Shown here: positions 15,384-23,901 of the stretch, piece by piece
Numbering within the stretch: the stretch's first letter is position 1
Layout of the letters: the number at the start of each line of letters is the position of its first letter
Assembly: GCA_019352875.1 (NCBI GenBank)
Contig: JAAAFW010000001.1
Location: 1 to 64,000 of the forward strand
Source: Pedobacter cryoconitis
GTDB taxonomy: Bacteria > Bacteroidota > Bacteroidia > Sphingobacteriales > Sphingobacteriaceae
Direction of reading: 5' to 3'
Length of the DNA: 64,000 nucleotides
The notes under the pieces: model-generated
The model's database searches: none
What the model was told of the DNA's origin: nothing
The model's input: the letters and a program-made list of their open reading frames with translations, nothing else
Position numbers and translations under genes: made by a program

Positions 15384-16319
15384 ATGATAACCGTAAACAG
15401 TTTATCCGGAGGCAAGACAAGTTCTTATATCGCGGTTCATTATCCTGCGGATCACGATGTGTTTTCGGTGGTATGCCTAGATGATGCTAACTGCACCCCG
15501 AAAGATCCAGCGGTTTTAAAATATGCTCAGGAAAAGCTATCAAAGTTTAATCGTGAATTCGGAGAGTTCATAGCTACAGCCGAAGATGACAAGACTTTAT
15601 TAGCAATGATGCATTTAGAGCAGTATATCGGTAGAGAGATTACATGGGTAAGGGGTATGTCATTCGATAATCTCCTGCGAACTAAAACAATGTTTGGGGG
15701 TGGTGAAATGGGGCCCGGTAGGTTACCATCTTGGGCGAGACGTTATTGTACAAGTGTCATGAAGCTGCAAGCAATATTCGAATGGTGGTTTAACAACGTT
15801 TATGAAAAGGTTGATATGAGACTAGGTTTCAGATTCGATGAATTCAAGCGGATGGAGAAGTTTTTCAACAATGGAACTCCGGGAATTTTCAAGATGCCTA
15901 CCAGCTGCTCCACTCAAGGAAAACGACTACAGAAAAAAGAAGATTTCCTGTGGCGGTATTGTTCATTTCCTCTCATACAAACTGGTGTAGATAAGTCTAC
16001 TGTAAATCAATATTGGAAAGATAACGGACTTATTCCGGCCACGCTTTTTAGTACTGAAGTAAAGATGGAGTTTCCAGTTATCTCTAATTGTGTAGGATGT
16101 TTTCATAAAAAAACTGAGACGCTGGCGATCATGTGGGAGATGCATCCCGAAAAAATGCAATGGTTTGCAGATCAAGAGCTCATAGGTAAAGGCACTTGGT
16201 TAGATAATAACCAAACCTATCAGTCAATTGGAAATAATCGATTTGAAGTAGCTAAAGAGGTGATGTATGAGTTCTTTACGCTGGGAGAAACTTGTGACAG
16301 TGGGGGCTGTACAGATTAA
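15384..16319 (+). CDS. PAPS reductase-like ATP pyrophosphatase
   Basis: 311 residues. The PP-loop SGGKTSS is at residues 8-14 (LSGGKTSSYIA), the ATP-binding signature of the adenine nucleotide alpha-hydrolase superfamily that includes CysH and DndC. Cysteines at CTSVMK, CSTQGKR, NCVGCFHKK and CDSGGC may bind metal. Phage-encoded members are common but seldom characterised; some modify nucleic acids or sulfur compounds. No other Dnd or queuosine gene is nearby, so the substrate is unknown. Confidence 0.75.
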   Translation: MITVNSLSGGKTSSYIAVHYPADHDVFSVVCLDDANCTPKDPAVLKYAQEKLSKFNREFGEFIATAEDDKTLLAMMHLEQYIGREITWVRGMSFDNLLRTKTMFGGGEMGPGRLPSWARRYCTSVMKLQAIFEWWFNNVYEKVDMRLGFRFDEFKRMEKFFNNGTPGIFKMPTSCSTQGKRLQKKEDFLWRYCSFPLIQTGVDKSTVNQYWKDNGLIPATLFSTEVKMEFPVISNCVGCFHKKTETLAIMWEMHPEKMQWFADQELIGKGTWLDNNQTYQSIGNNRFEVAKEVMYEFFTLGETCDSGGCTD

Positions 16320-16337
16320 CTAAAGCAATTCAGGAAT

Positions 16338-16781
16338 ATGAAACTACCACCAGGAGAGGCTGAACGTCGGAAGAAGCTCCGCAATGATGCCAGTTCTGAG
16401 CGCAGAAGGCAAACCAAAGCAGCATATAAAGCAATTCACGGTTGCAATCCTCCAACACCAGAAAGACGAAAGGAGCAGATGAAGCAGTATGCTCGACGTA
16501 AAAGGGAGAAAGAAAAGGCAATGCGGCCACCGAAGAAACCAAAGCCGGTGAAGCCACTAAGGGCACCAAAGCCGCCAAAACCAACTAAAATGGTTAAACC
16601 AGTAAAACCCAAAATCATGCCAGCAGCAAGAAAGCCAAAAACACAAGCACGCGTATTTAAAACCAGAGATACTACACAAGGTAAAGTGAAGGTCCGCATT
16701 GATCACCGCACAGAAGTGTACATCACTCCAGGTCAGGATATCGACCAGGTGAAGGCCCGTTATTTAAACCGCAGGTTATGA
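16338..16781 (+). CDS. Lysine/proline-rich basic protein
   Basis: 147 residues. Both the N-terminal part and residues ~55-100 are extremely basic, the latter a repeated KPxKP pattern (KKPKPVKPLRAPKPPKP). The last ~40 residues (VKVRIDHRTEVYITPGQDIDQVKARY) look like a small folded domain. Such proteins occur in Bacteroidota phages; DNA binding is likely from charge. Its stop overlaps the next start (ATGA). Confidence 0.6.
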   Translation: MKLPPGEAERRKKLRNDASSERRRQTKAAYKAIHGCNPPTPERRKEQMKQYARRKREKEKAMRPPKKPKPVKPLRAPKPPKPTKMVKPVKPKIMPAARKPKTQARVFKTRDTTQGKVKVRIDHRTEVYITPGQDIDQVKARYLNRRL

Positions 16782-17047
16782 CAATCATCGATAAATACAT
16801 ATCAGACAATTACCAGGTCAAGCCAGCAGCCGTAATGTCGAATGAACTTGGATTAAATTACAAGTATGTTCAAGCAAGGATAACACGGATTAGAAAAGCC
16901 AAATTATCGGGTGCAAATCAGAAAATGAAAAGGAGTGAAGAGGTGAGAGCATTGAATCTGCTAATCAGCACGCGCGTCTCAGGCTGGGCCGTAGAAATCG
17001 CAAAGGAAAGAATACGGAAACTGGAACAATTTGGTGATGAATTGTGA
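16778..17047 (+). CDS. Small HTH-like protein
   Basis: 89 residues. DKYISDNYQVKPAAVMSNELGLNYKYVQARITRIRKA reads as a homeodomain-like helix-turn-helix with basic recognition helix. The C-terminal half is a charged helix. It overlaps the preceding gene by four bases. Likely DNA-binding; target unknown. Confidence 0.55.
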   Translation: MTIIDKYISDNYQVKPAAVMSNELGLNYKYVQARITRIRKAKLSGANQKMKRSEEVRALNLLISTRVSGWAVEIAKERIRKLEQFGDEL

Positions 17048-17054
17048 AAATAAA

Positions 17055-17095
17055 ATAACAAAAGTTATTTTGCGTATCAATATAATGTATATTTG
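17055..17095 (+). promoter_or_regulatory. Recurrent palindromic promoter element, copy 2
   Basis: A perfect ATAAC-AAAA-GTTAT (17055-17068), six bases, TATCAATA. A second -7-like box TATATTTG lies at 17088-17095. It precedes the structured leader of the gene at 17233. Confidence 0.55.
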
Positions 17096-17100
17096 TAATA

Positions 17101-17207
17101 CGGCAATTGCGATCGCCAAAGACATTCAGTATCCATCCCCTATAAGCTGACAATAGCCGTTCTGGCTTTTGATAAGATCGCAAACCTTTAACGGGCTTAT
17201 AGGGGAT
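17101..17207 (+). ncRNA. Candidate structured leader with interleaved inverted repeats
   Basis: Two long complementary pairs interleave: TTGCGATC 17107-17114 with GATCGCAA 17176-17183 (8 bp), and 17135-17147 with 17195-17207 (13 bp, exact). The order A-B-A'-B' would allow a pseudoknot or a choice between two folds. A small AGCC/GGCT hairpin lies in the middle. The element is transcribed if the promoter at 17055-17095 is used and ends 25 bases before the next gene, so it may control that gene. As DNA it could instead be a binding site. Confidence 0.5.
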
Positions 17208-17232
17208 AGGTACAATTAATAAACTTAAAATT

Positions 17233-17607
17233 ATGGATTTACAGACAGTAAAAACTCTAACTGATGAAATTCAGAAGTGTCTTTCGTTGAAGGTTGACCG
17301 AACCAATGGTGATGAAGTCAGCGGAATTTTGCATGAGTTTATTTTAATTCAGGATACGTGCAGCCAGGCATTGGCATTGTCTACCATGGTTTATACCAAT
17401 AAGATCAGTGAGCTTTACGAAAGCCCTGCATTTGCCGGTATGTCTGCCACTGATAAGAAGATGGTGATAAATGGTCGGGCCTCAAAGGAGGTGTATTACC
17501 TGACTTTGGCAGAACGTTTAAGCAGATCAATATCTCACGGTATTGATGGCTACAGAAGCATTCTAAGCGACCTAAAATCACAACGTACCAATTACTCTGG
17601 AATGTGA
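17233..17607 (+). CDS. Hypothetical protein
   Basis: 124 residues, nearly all helical (DLQTVKTLTDEIQKCLSL, YYLTLAERLSRSISHGIDGYRSILSDLKSQ). No family recognised. It is the first gene after the structured leader and overlaps the HNH-like gene by one base (TGATG). Confidence 0.55.
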   Translation: MDLQTVKTLTDEIQKCLSLKVDRTNGDEVSGILHEFILIQDTCSQALALSTMVYTNKISELYESPAFAGMSATDKKMVINGRASKEVYYLTLAERLSRSISHGIDGYRSILSDLKSQRTNYSGM

Positions 17608-17993
17608 TGGGAAGGAAGTGTGATCAATGTGGGGGAGATTATTTTGCAAAAGGGAAATGCAAGGTCCATTACCGCATGCCTTCGCAATTAAATCCGAAAC
17701 CAACTACTAAGCAAACTAATGTTATCGCTAAATTTTCGGATAAGCGCAAAAAGATCAATGCAGCCTACAACGTTTTGAGAGATCAATATATGAAAGCTCA
17801 CCCAGTTTGCGAAGCAAGGCTGCCAGGATGCACCTATAACTCAACGGAGTGCCACCATAGCAGGGGAAGGGGAGAGTTCATGTTAGATCAGACTACGTAT
17901 AAGGCCCTCTGCGAACACTGTCATCGCTACGTGGAGTTACATCCAATTGAAGCAAAGAAACTAGGGTTATCAGCAAGCAGATTAAGCGCATGA
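17607..17993 (+). CDS. HNH-like endonuclease
   Basis: 128 residues from the ATG at 17607. CDQCGG plus KGKCKVHYR form a zinc knuckle near the N-terminus. The core CEARLPGCT, ECHHSRGRGEFMLD, LCEHCHRYVELHP carries the paired cysteines and histidines of an HNH/beta-beta-alpha-Me fold, as in phage NinG-like or HNH proteins. It could be a recombination or packaging nuclease; terminase-adjacent HNH enzymes are common but this one is 4 kb from the terminase. Confidence 0.65.
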   Translation: MGRKCDQCGGDYFAKGKCKVHYRMPSQLNPKPTTKQTNVIAKFSDKRKKINAAYNVLRDQYMKAHPVCEARLPGCTYNSTECHHSRGRGEFMLDQTTYKALCEHCHRYVELHPIEAKKLGLSASRLSA

Positions 17994-18151
17994 GTGTAGT
18001 CACAAGATACCAGATAGAACGGGAGAAGTATTTCAACTCCATTGGAGAGTATTTCTGCCAGAATGAAAAGAAGTGCGCAGCTCAGTGCGATGCCTGCAAT
18101 AAATATTTTGAGAATAAACTGATTAAGGAACAAGAAAAGGAGAAAAAGTAA
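17990..18151 (+). CDS. Small cysteine-containing protein
   Basis: 53 residues, coupled at both ends (ATGA with the HNH-like gene, TAATG with the next). FCQNEKKCAAQCDACNKYF holds four cysteines that could bind zinc, in a highly charged helix. No family recognised. Confidence 0.5.
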   Translation: MSVVTRYQIEREKYFNSIGEYFCQNEKKCAAQCDACNKYFENKLIKEQEKEKK

Positions 18152-18321
18152 TGGAAGGAAAACAGTTAAAAAGCCTCATTAATGATAGGGGTATGAAGAA
18201 AAAGTTTGTAGCCAGCAAACTAAGGGTGTCTAATGCTTTAATAACACAATGGCTTAACGGCACACGTCCAATAGCACAAAGACATTTACCAGGATTGAAT
18301 AAAATATTCTTTTTGAATTAA
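18151..18321 (+). CDS. Minimal Cro/CI-type HTH protein
   Basis: 56 residues, just the HTH: KFVASKLRVSNALITQWLNGTRPI. Alternation VASKLRVSNALITQWL fits helices 2 and 3 of the XRE fold. It starts on the last base of the preceding stop codon. A Cro-like role inside the replication operon is possible, and it is another candidate for binding the recurrent palindrome. Confidence 0.6.
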   Translation: MEGKQLKSLINDRGMKKKFVASKLRVSNALITQWLNGTRPIAQRHLPGLNKIFFLN

Positions 18322-18340
18322 CTATATAATAAAATATAGC

Positions 18341-18508
18341 ATGACAGAGCCTAACGAAGTTGAAATGTGGATTGACCCAGAGGGATATAAGGTATGCGAA
18401 ATGTGCGAGGAACAGACTCCAGTTAGTCAGATAAAGGCGAATGCTATCGGTTTAATATGCTATGTATGCTTGAGTCAAAATCAGCATTTAGCTGGTGAAT
18501 ACTATTAA
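18341..18508 (+). CDS. Small zinc-ribbon-like protein
   Basis: 55 residues with two CxxC pairs (VCEMCEE and ICYVCLS) 20 residues apart, a rubredoxin-like zinc ribbon. It lies between the small HTH gene and the initiator-like gene. Function unknown. Confidence 0.5.
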   Translation: MTEPNEVEMWIDPEGYKVCEMCEEQTPVSQIKANAIGLICYVCLSQNQHLAGEYY

Positions 18509-18518
18509 TAAATAATTT

Positions 18519-19286
18519 ATGAACGGATATGAACTATCGAGAATTTGGTTCAACTGGTGCTTTGAAAACCCCGATTTAATCAACACTAATCACACTGCAC
18601 TATACTTCTTTTGTATAGAGCATTGTAATCGTTTGGGGTGGAAACAAAAGTTTGGACTGCCCACCACCATGGCGAAGGAAGCTTTGGGTATTAGGTCGTA
18701 TAATACATACAAAAAAACATTGGATGACCTGGTGAAATTTGGTTTCATTGATTTGATAGAAATATCCAAAAATCAGTACTCATCCAATATAATTGCCCTA
18801 TCAAAATTTGATAAAGCACTTGACGAAGCACTTGATAAAGCAATAGGAAAGCACACGATAAAGCAAAGTGAAAGCATTGGTGAAAGCAACAGTAGTATAG
18901 ATAAACTAAAGAACATAAGAACTAAAGAACTAAAGAACGATGATGATGTAAAAGCAAAAAGTTCTCTACCATCATCAACACTTTTTTCAATTCAATCCAT
19001 AAATACCGAATTTTTAGATCAGGATGCCTTCTTGCTAATGGCAACAAGAAAGACTGGTCATAAGGTTGATCAGATAAAAGAATTTTTCAAATTATTCCTA
19101 ATTGATCAAAAAGGTGTAAACAAAATAGCGTGGCAGAGTGAGGCAGATATGAGAACTCATTTTGTCAATTGGATAAATAAACAACCTAAACAATCCGTTA
19201 AGCCGCAAATAAAAGAATCAACTCTTGCCCGTCAAAAAAGAGAAGCAGAAGAACAATTAAAAAAACAAATTCATGGACAGAAATAA
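18519..19286 (+). CDS. Phage replication initiator or helicase loader-like protein
   Basis: 255 residues. The N-terminal ~100 form a winged-helix region (YELSRIWFNWCFENPD, TMAKEALGIRSYNTYKKTLDDLVKFGFIDLI) typical of Bacteroidota phage replication proteins. A charged linker follows, then a C-terminal helical region (WQSEADMRTHFVNWINKQPK) seen after such domains. It overlaps the DnaB gene by 14 bp, so it is probably the origin-binding protein or loader for that helicase. Confidence 0.65.
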   Translation: MNGYELSRIWFNWCFENPDLINTNHTALYFFCIEHCNRLGWKQKFGLPTTMAKEALGIRSYNTYKKTLDDLVKFGFIDLIEISKNQYSSNIIALSKFDKALDEALDKAIGKHTIKQSESIGESNSSIDKLKNIRTKELKNDDDVKAKSSLPSSTLFSIQSINTEFLDQDAFLLMATRKTGHKVDQIKEFFKLFLIDQKGVNKIAWQSEADMRTHFVNWINKQPKQSVKPQIKESTLARQKREAEEQLKKQIHGQK

Positions 19287-20736
19287 TACCAAAAACGGAA
19301 GAATACCACCACAAGCAATTGATCTTGAAGAAATTGTACTTGGTGCGATTCTTTTAGAGAAAAATGCAATGTTGGATATTGCTGATTTCCTAAGGCCGGA
19401 TGCTTTTTACGTTGATGCCAACAAGAAAGTTTATGCAGCTATTCAACACCTGAGTATACAAAACGCTCCAATAGATATGATGACTGTTTGCGAAAGATTG
19501 CTTAAGACTGGGGAATTAGATTCCGTAGGTGGTAGGTTCTATGTAGCAAATCTGACGAATAAGGTTTCTTCATCTGCGAATATAGAAACTCATGCAAGAA
19601 TTATCCAGGAACGTTATATAAAAAGAGAATTAATCAGGTCATCCGAAAAATTATTGAATGATGCATATAGCAATGAAAATGATGTATTTGATCTGCTATC
19701 AACTTCCGAGTTTGAGAAAGATCAACTTTTACAATCGATAACTGTAAAAAAGGAAGTTCAAAACTCGGACTTGTATGTCTCTACGGTTATGACGTTGCAA
19801 AATCAGGATGATAATAGCCAGGGTATTACTGGAACTCCATCAGGTTTTACAGTAGTTGATAAAATAACGGGGGGATGGCAGAGATCAGATCTGATTATAA
19901 TCGCCGCGCGACCCGGTATGGGTAAAACCTCTTTTGCATTGCAAAATGCGATAAATGCTTCTTTCGATTTTAATATTCCAGGGGCTGTTTTTTCGCTTGA
20001 AATGTCGATGGAACAATTGATGAAAAAAGAATTAGCCATTGTTTGTGATATAGCATTAGAGAAGTTGAGAAAAGGAACCATGACGTCGGAAGATTGGTCA
20101 ATGGTTGCAAAAATGGATGAGAAAATATTAAATGCTCCTATTCATTGGGATGATACACCATCAATTAGTTTAATAGAATTATGTGCAAAAGCAAGGCGAT
20201 TGAAGAAAAAATTTGACATCCAATATATCATAATCGACTACCTGCAGCTCATGGTTAGTAAATCTGGAAAAAATACAAATCGTGAACAGGAGATTGGACA
20301 GATTTCTAGAGGGCTTAAGGGATTAGCGAAAGAGCTGGATATACCTGTACTTGCACTATCGCAGTTGAGCAGAGCAGTAGAAACAAGAGCTGGAGTAAAC
20401 GGCAAACGTCCGTTATTATCTGACCTAAGAGAATCAGGTTCAATTGAACAGGATGCCGATATAGTAATCTTCCTTTATCGTCCTGAATATTACGGAATCA
20501 CAGAAGATGAGACAGGGATAAGTACTGACGGTATGGCTGAAGTAATACTTGCAAAGCATAGAAATGGTGAAACCGGTGATGTGGCCGTGACCTTTGATAA
20601 AAAAACAACTGGTTTCAAGGATATCGTTTATTCGTATTTGGATGCCACTTACATAGAGCCGCCAGATAATGACTCAGCAAGCATAATTAAGCCTAATTTG
20701 AATTTCAGTACTTCAACTAGTGATTCACCATTTTAA
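19273..20736 (+). CDS. dnaB: Replicative DNA helicase (DnaB family)
   Basis: 487 residues, full length. The N-terminal DnaB domain (10-110, AIDLEEIVLGAILLEKNAMLDIADFLRPDAFYV) precedes a RecA-like ATPase with Walker A RPGMGKTS at 213-220, Walker B YIIIDYLQLM, and the DLRESGSIEQDADIVIFLYRPEYY motif of hexameric DnaB. No intein. It unwinds DNA for phage replication, with the overlapping upstream gene as probable loader. The C-terminal tip SDSPF is reminiscent of SSB-type tips but is not acidic enough to call. Confidence 0.95.
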   Translation: MDRNNTKNGRIPPQAIDLEEIVLGAILLEKNAMLDIADFLRPDAFYVDANKKVYAAIQHLSIQNAPIDMMTVCERLLKTGELDSVGGRFYVANLTNKVSSSANIETHARIIQERYIKRELIRSSEKLLNDAYSNENDVFDLLSTSEFEKDQLLQSITVKKEVQNSDLYVSTVMTLQNQDDNSQGITGTPSGFTVVDKITGGWQRSDLIIIAARPGMGKTSFALQNAINASFDFNIPGAVFSLEMSMEQLMKKELAIVCDIALEKLRKGTMTSEDWSMVAKMDEKILNAPIHWDDTPSISLIELCAKARRLKKKFDIQYIIIDYLQLMVSKSGKNTNREQEIGQISRGLKGLAKELDIPVLALSQLSRAVETRAGVNGKRPLLSDLRESGSIEQDADIVIFLYRPEYYGITEDETGISTDGMAEVILAKHRNGETGDVAVTFDKKTTGFKDIVYSYLDATYIEPPDNDSASIIKPNLNFSTSTSDSPF

Positions 20737-20738
20737 TA

Positions 20739-20999
20739 ATGACAATGAATGAAATTATCAGTAGTAACACAGGGGAGTACCTGTCAATGAGCTTTACTGG
20801 CCAGAATGGGAAGTGGGATCTTATATCGAGCGAATGCTCAAATAATGTTGATTTTCCAAAAAAATATTCATCGTGGTTAGATGGAGGAATTGGAAAAACG
20901 ATAGACACCTTCATCAATCGTAAGTCCGGTAGGTATTTGTCTCTATCCAGGAGCAAGATATATCTCTTTGCAGAGGAAGGTAAAATTAATGCAGCTTAA
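20739..20999 (+). CDS. Hypothetical protein
   Basis: 86 residues. Repeated S-N-T-G-E-Y-L-S-M-S and K-S-G-R-Y-L-S-L-S strands suggest a two-motif beta structure. It follows the helicase stop after two bases. No family recognised. Confidence 0.5.
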   Translation: MTMNEIISSNTGEYLSMSFTGQNGKWDLISSECSNNVDFPKKYSSWLDGGIGKTIDTFINRKSGRYLSLSRSKIYLFAEEGKINAA

Positions 21000-21016
21000 A
21001 CAAATAGAAAGACATA

Positions 21017-21376
21017 ATGAAAAGCATGACATCACAAGAGTTCTTAAAATTTGAACTCAAACCACGTAGATCCAAGTTTGGTAATATTAAAATTGAAATC
21101 GACGGTATTAAATTCGACTCAAAGAAAGAGGCTAATTACTACAGTAAACTTGTATTGCTACAAAAATCAGGAGAGGTGACAAGCTTTGAGCTTCAGCCTA
21201 AATTTGATATGATAGTCAACGGAGTGAAATGCGGCTTCTACAAAGCAGATTTTAGAGTGACATGGAAATCGGGGTCCGTAAAGATTATTGATGTGAAGGG
21301 AATGAAGACTCCAGTATACAATCTTAAAAAACGAATTATCGAGGCTATGTATGGGATTAAAATTATTGAGGTTTAG
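21017..21376 (+). CDS. DUF1064 nuclease-like protein
   Basis: 119 residues. IKFDSKKEANYYSKLVLLQKSGEVTSFELQPKF, then KADFRV and VKIIDVKGMKTPVYNLKKRII, match DUF1064, a PD-(D/E)xK fold of phage proteins. E in KKEANYY, D in ADF and D/K in IDVKG are the expected catalytic positions. It is thought to act as a Holliday-junction or packaging nuclease. It ends the replication unit. Confidence 0.75.
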   Translation: MKSMTSQEFLKFELKPRRSKFGNIKIEIDGIKFDSKKEANYYSKLVLLQKSGEVTSFELQPKFDMIVNGVKCGFYKADFRVTWKSGSVKIIDVKGMKTPVYNLKKRIIEAMYGIKIIEV

Positions 21377-21406
21377 CACGGGAAAACAATTTTTTTATAA
21401 TTTTAG

Positions 21407-21434
21407 ATAACAAATGTTATTAATTGTATCTTTG
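21407..21434 (+). promoter_or_regulatory. Recurrent palindromic promoter element, copy 3
   Basis: ATAAC-AAAT-GTTAT (21407-21420), six bases, TATCTTTG (a full -7 consensus). No TTTG stands 19 bases upstream; the palindrome takes that place. It precedes the packaging genes. Confidence 0.55.
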
Positions 21435-21456
21435 TGTTAATCAATCTCCAAAGCAT

Positions 21457-21894
21457 ATGAAACCATCTACAACCGCAAAGCTATCTACCATCGCTAAGAT
21501 GCTGGCTAAGGAGAATCCTGAGGTATTCAGGGCAATGTGTGATAAGAGTGAGCCGATGTTAAAGAATATATCGATCATTCCAAATATTCACTCCAAGATC
21601 AAAGAAGAGTTTCCGGAATTGGATCGCACTGATGAGAGTATACTTTTCACAACAACAATTTACCACGCATTTGCACCGGCTATTATGGAGGGTGATGCTT
21701 TGGAGAGACTACCTAACGGGGTGCGTCCACAGATGTGCAATGTAATGCAGTGGAAAGATCTGCCAACCTGCAACTACTACGCTAACATCGGGAGGGTCTA
21801 CTTTAAAGGGAAAACTTTTAAGGAGAAAGTAAACCATATCCTTTCGTTTTTCCAGGGATATTCTGTTAAACCTAACCAAACCTCATTGTTTTAG
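21457..21894 (+). CDS. Hypothetical protein before the terminase
   Basis: 145 residues from the ATG at 21457 (an upstream alternative start lies inside the promoter). Mostly helical with a central ESILFTTTIYHAFAPAIMEG. Two bases before the small terminase. Unknown; a packaging or regulatory role is suggested by position only. Confidence 0.55.
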   Translation: MKPSTTAKLSTIAKMLAKENPEVFRAMCDKSEPMLKNISIIPNIHSKIKEEFPELDRTDESILFTTTIYHAFAPAIMEGDALERLPNGVRPQMCNVMQWKDLPTCNYYANIGRVYFKGKTFKEKVNHILSFFQGYSVKPNQTSLF

Positions 21895-21896
21895 TT

Positions 21897-22358
21897 ATGG
21901 GAGCACCTAAAAAAAATCAGTTTTGGAAGATGAGGTCTACGCATGGTCGTGATCTTCTTTTCGGTTCGCCTACATTGATGTGGGAAGCAGCATGCGATTA
22001 TTTTGATTGGTGCGTAGCAAACCCTATAATTGATCCAAGATCCTTTGGGGGTAAGCAGAAAATACAGCGCCCTTTCACAATGGAAGGATTGTGTAGATTT
22101 TTAAATTGCAATTCAGCTTATTTCAGACAGTTCAAAAAAAGGACTAAAGACAAAGATTTTACTACTATCATTCAAGATATAGAGGAAGCAGTTTTTCAAC
22201 AGAAATTTGAAAACGCTGCGATCGGTGTTTACAAAGAAAACCTAATATCTCGAGATCTAGGTCTTGCCGATAAACAAGACGTCAAACATGACGGAATTCC
22301 TGAAACACCTGCAGCAAAACAAGTGATGATATTTAACGGTAAAAAAGTTGAGTTTTAG
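21897..22358 (+). CDS. Terminase small subunit
   Basis: 153 residues. TLMWEAACDYFDWCVANPI, RPFTMEGLCRFLNCNSAYFRQF and NAAIGVYKENLISRDLGLADK match the gp3-like DNA-packaging proteins: an HTH that recognises the packaging site and a C-terminal segment for the large subunit. It overlaps the large-subunit gene by 11 bases. Confidence 0.85.
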   Translation: MGAPKKNQFWKMRSTHGRDLLFGSPTLMWEAACDYFDWCVANPIIDPRSFGGKQKIQRPFTMEGLCRFLNCNSAYFRQFKKRTKDKDFTTIIQDIEEAVFQQKFENAAIGVYKENLISRDLGLADKQDVKHDGIPETPAAKQVMIFNGKKVEF

Positions 22359-23802
22359 TTTTGAAGCTGATGAAGATATCCTGCCAGAGGAAATCACTTT
22401 GTTTGAATCATTTCCCAAACAGGATGAATTCATTACGGCAATCCAGAGTGGTGAATTTTCGTTTGTTTTATTTGGCGGTGCAATTAGGGGAGGAAAGACA
22501 TTTGTTCTTTTGGCAATGTTCTGCCTGCTGTGTAAAGTCTTTCCTGGTAGTCGATGGGCTTTAGTTCGAAAGAACCTACCTACAATCAAAAAGAACCTTT
22601 ATCCTTCTTGGAATAAGATAAAGCCAGAAACATTTATTGATAAGATGAATAATGAGACTCACACAGTCACATTTAAAAATAAATCGCAAATCATTTTTTT
22701 TCCAGAAAACTATGCTCAGGATAAAAATCTAGATAGATGGAAAGGATTGGAGGTAAACGGATTCGGATTTGAAGAAATAAACGAATGCCAACAGGTAAGT
22801 TTTTATAAAGCATTTGAAAGAGCCGGATCATACATTGTACCAGGTTTGAACGTTCAACCAAAGCCTATAGTAGTTGCAACGTGCAACCCAACCCAGGGAT
22901 GGGTTAAAAGTTTAGTGTACACTCCGTGGAAAAATGGAACTCTCAAAAAAACATGGAAGTATATCCAAAGTAGAATACATGATAACCTACCTCTTTTAGC
23001 CGCTCAGCCTGATTATCTTCCTTCCCTAAGGGAAAACCTAAATCATTATGAATACGAAGTGTACGTCGAAGGAAACTGGGATGTGCAATTGAAAACCGGT
23101 GGTGAGTTCTTGAGAAGATTTGAACTGAGCGAACATGTTATGCCACTGGATTATGATATCAAAAATATGTTTCACATATCTCTTGACAGTAACGTTTATC
23201 CGCACATTGCTGTTACTGTGTGGCAGCTTGTAAAAAAAGGTAGCGGTTGGATTATAAGGCAAGTACATGAACTGCCAGCGGCTGATCCAATAAACACAGG
23301 AACGAAAGCTGGTAAGAATGTCGGTGAATGGCTAAAATCTGTAGACTACAAGCAGCGGGTTAAAATTTATGGGGATAGATCCACCAAGAACAGGAATAAT
23401 ATAGACGACAACAAAAAATCCTTTTTCCAGCTATTCACTGAAGGTATTTCTAATGAAGGATTTATCATTGAGGATTGCATGCTGAAAGGTGCTCCAGTAG
23501 TATCCACAATAGCTGACTTTGTGAACTCTATATTTGCTGGAGAAATACCAGGTCTTAGCATAGAAATAGCGGAGCATTGCCGTGAGTCTATCAACGATTA
23601 CATCGAAACCAAGACTGATAAGGATGGATCTATGCTGAAAGTAAGGGTGAAGCATCCGACTATAGAGGGGTTGAGTTATGAAAAGAACGGTCACCTTACC
23701 GACACCCTGAAGGACTTTATTGTATCGGCTTTCAATAAGGAATACCTGCAGTTTATCAACAAGAAGAAAGCACTGGGCATACGGGCTTTGTCGGGTATAT
23801 AA
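22348..23802 (+). CDS. Terminase large subunit
   Basis: 484 residues from a TTG start; no in-frame ATG occurs before the ATPase domain. Walker A GGAIRGGKT is at 43-51, and GFGFEEINE fits Walker B plus catalytic glutamate. The C-terminal nuclease part has SLDSN and YGDRS aspartates of the RNase-H-like fold. It cuts concatemers and pumps DNA into the prohead. The best marker for placing this phage in a phylogeny. Confidence 0.92.
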   Translation: MSFSFEADEDILPEEITLFESFPKQDEFITAIQSGEFSFVLFGGAIRGGKTFVLLAMFCLLCKVFPGSRWALVRKNLPTIKKNLYPSWNKIKPETFIDKMNNETHTVTFKNKSQIIFFPENYAQDKNLDRWKGLEVNGFGFEEINECQQVSFYKAFERAGSYIVPGLNVQPKPIVVATCNPTQGWVKSLVYTPWKNGTLKKTWKYIQSRIHDNLPLLAAQPDYLPSLRENLNHYEYEVYVEGNWDVQLKTGGEFLRRFELSEHVMPLDYDIKNMFHISLDSNVYPHIAVTVWQLVKKGSGWIIRQVHELPAADPINTGTKAGKNVGEWLKSVDYKQRVKIYGDRSTKNRNNIDDNKKSFFQLFTEGISNEGFIIEDCMLKGAPVVSTIADFVNSIFAGEIPGLSIEIAEHCRESINDYIETKTDKDGSMLKVRVKHPTIEGLSYEKNGHLTDTLKDFIVSAFNKEYLQFINKKKALGIRALSGI

Positions 23803-23842
23803 TGATGAAAAGTGTTAGACTAATGTGGAAAACTTGCATAAT

Positions 23843-23880
23843 GTAACGTGCGTGTTACAAATATATTTGTTTTATATTTG
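23843..23880 (+). promoter_or_regulatory. Promoter-like region with GTAAC/GTTAC repeat
   Basis: GTAAC-N6-GTTAC (23843-23858) precedes two -7-like boxes, TATATTTG 23862-23869 and 23873-23880. The layout resembles the recurrent ATAAC-N4-GTKAT element, but the spacing and bases differ, so I do not count it as a seventh copy. Confidence 0.4.
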
Positions 23881-23901
23881 GGTATACTTAAATCCTTAAT
23901 T

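Noticed and set aside
23843..23858. Seventh copy of the recurrent palindrome
   Set aside because: GTAAC-N6-GTTAC has a different spacer and distance to the -7 box.
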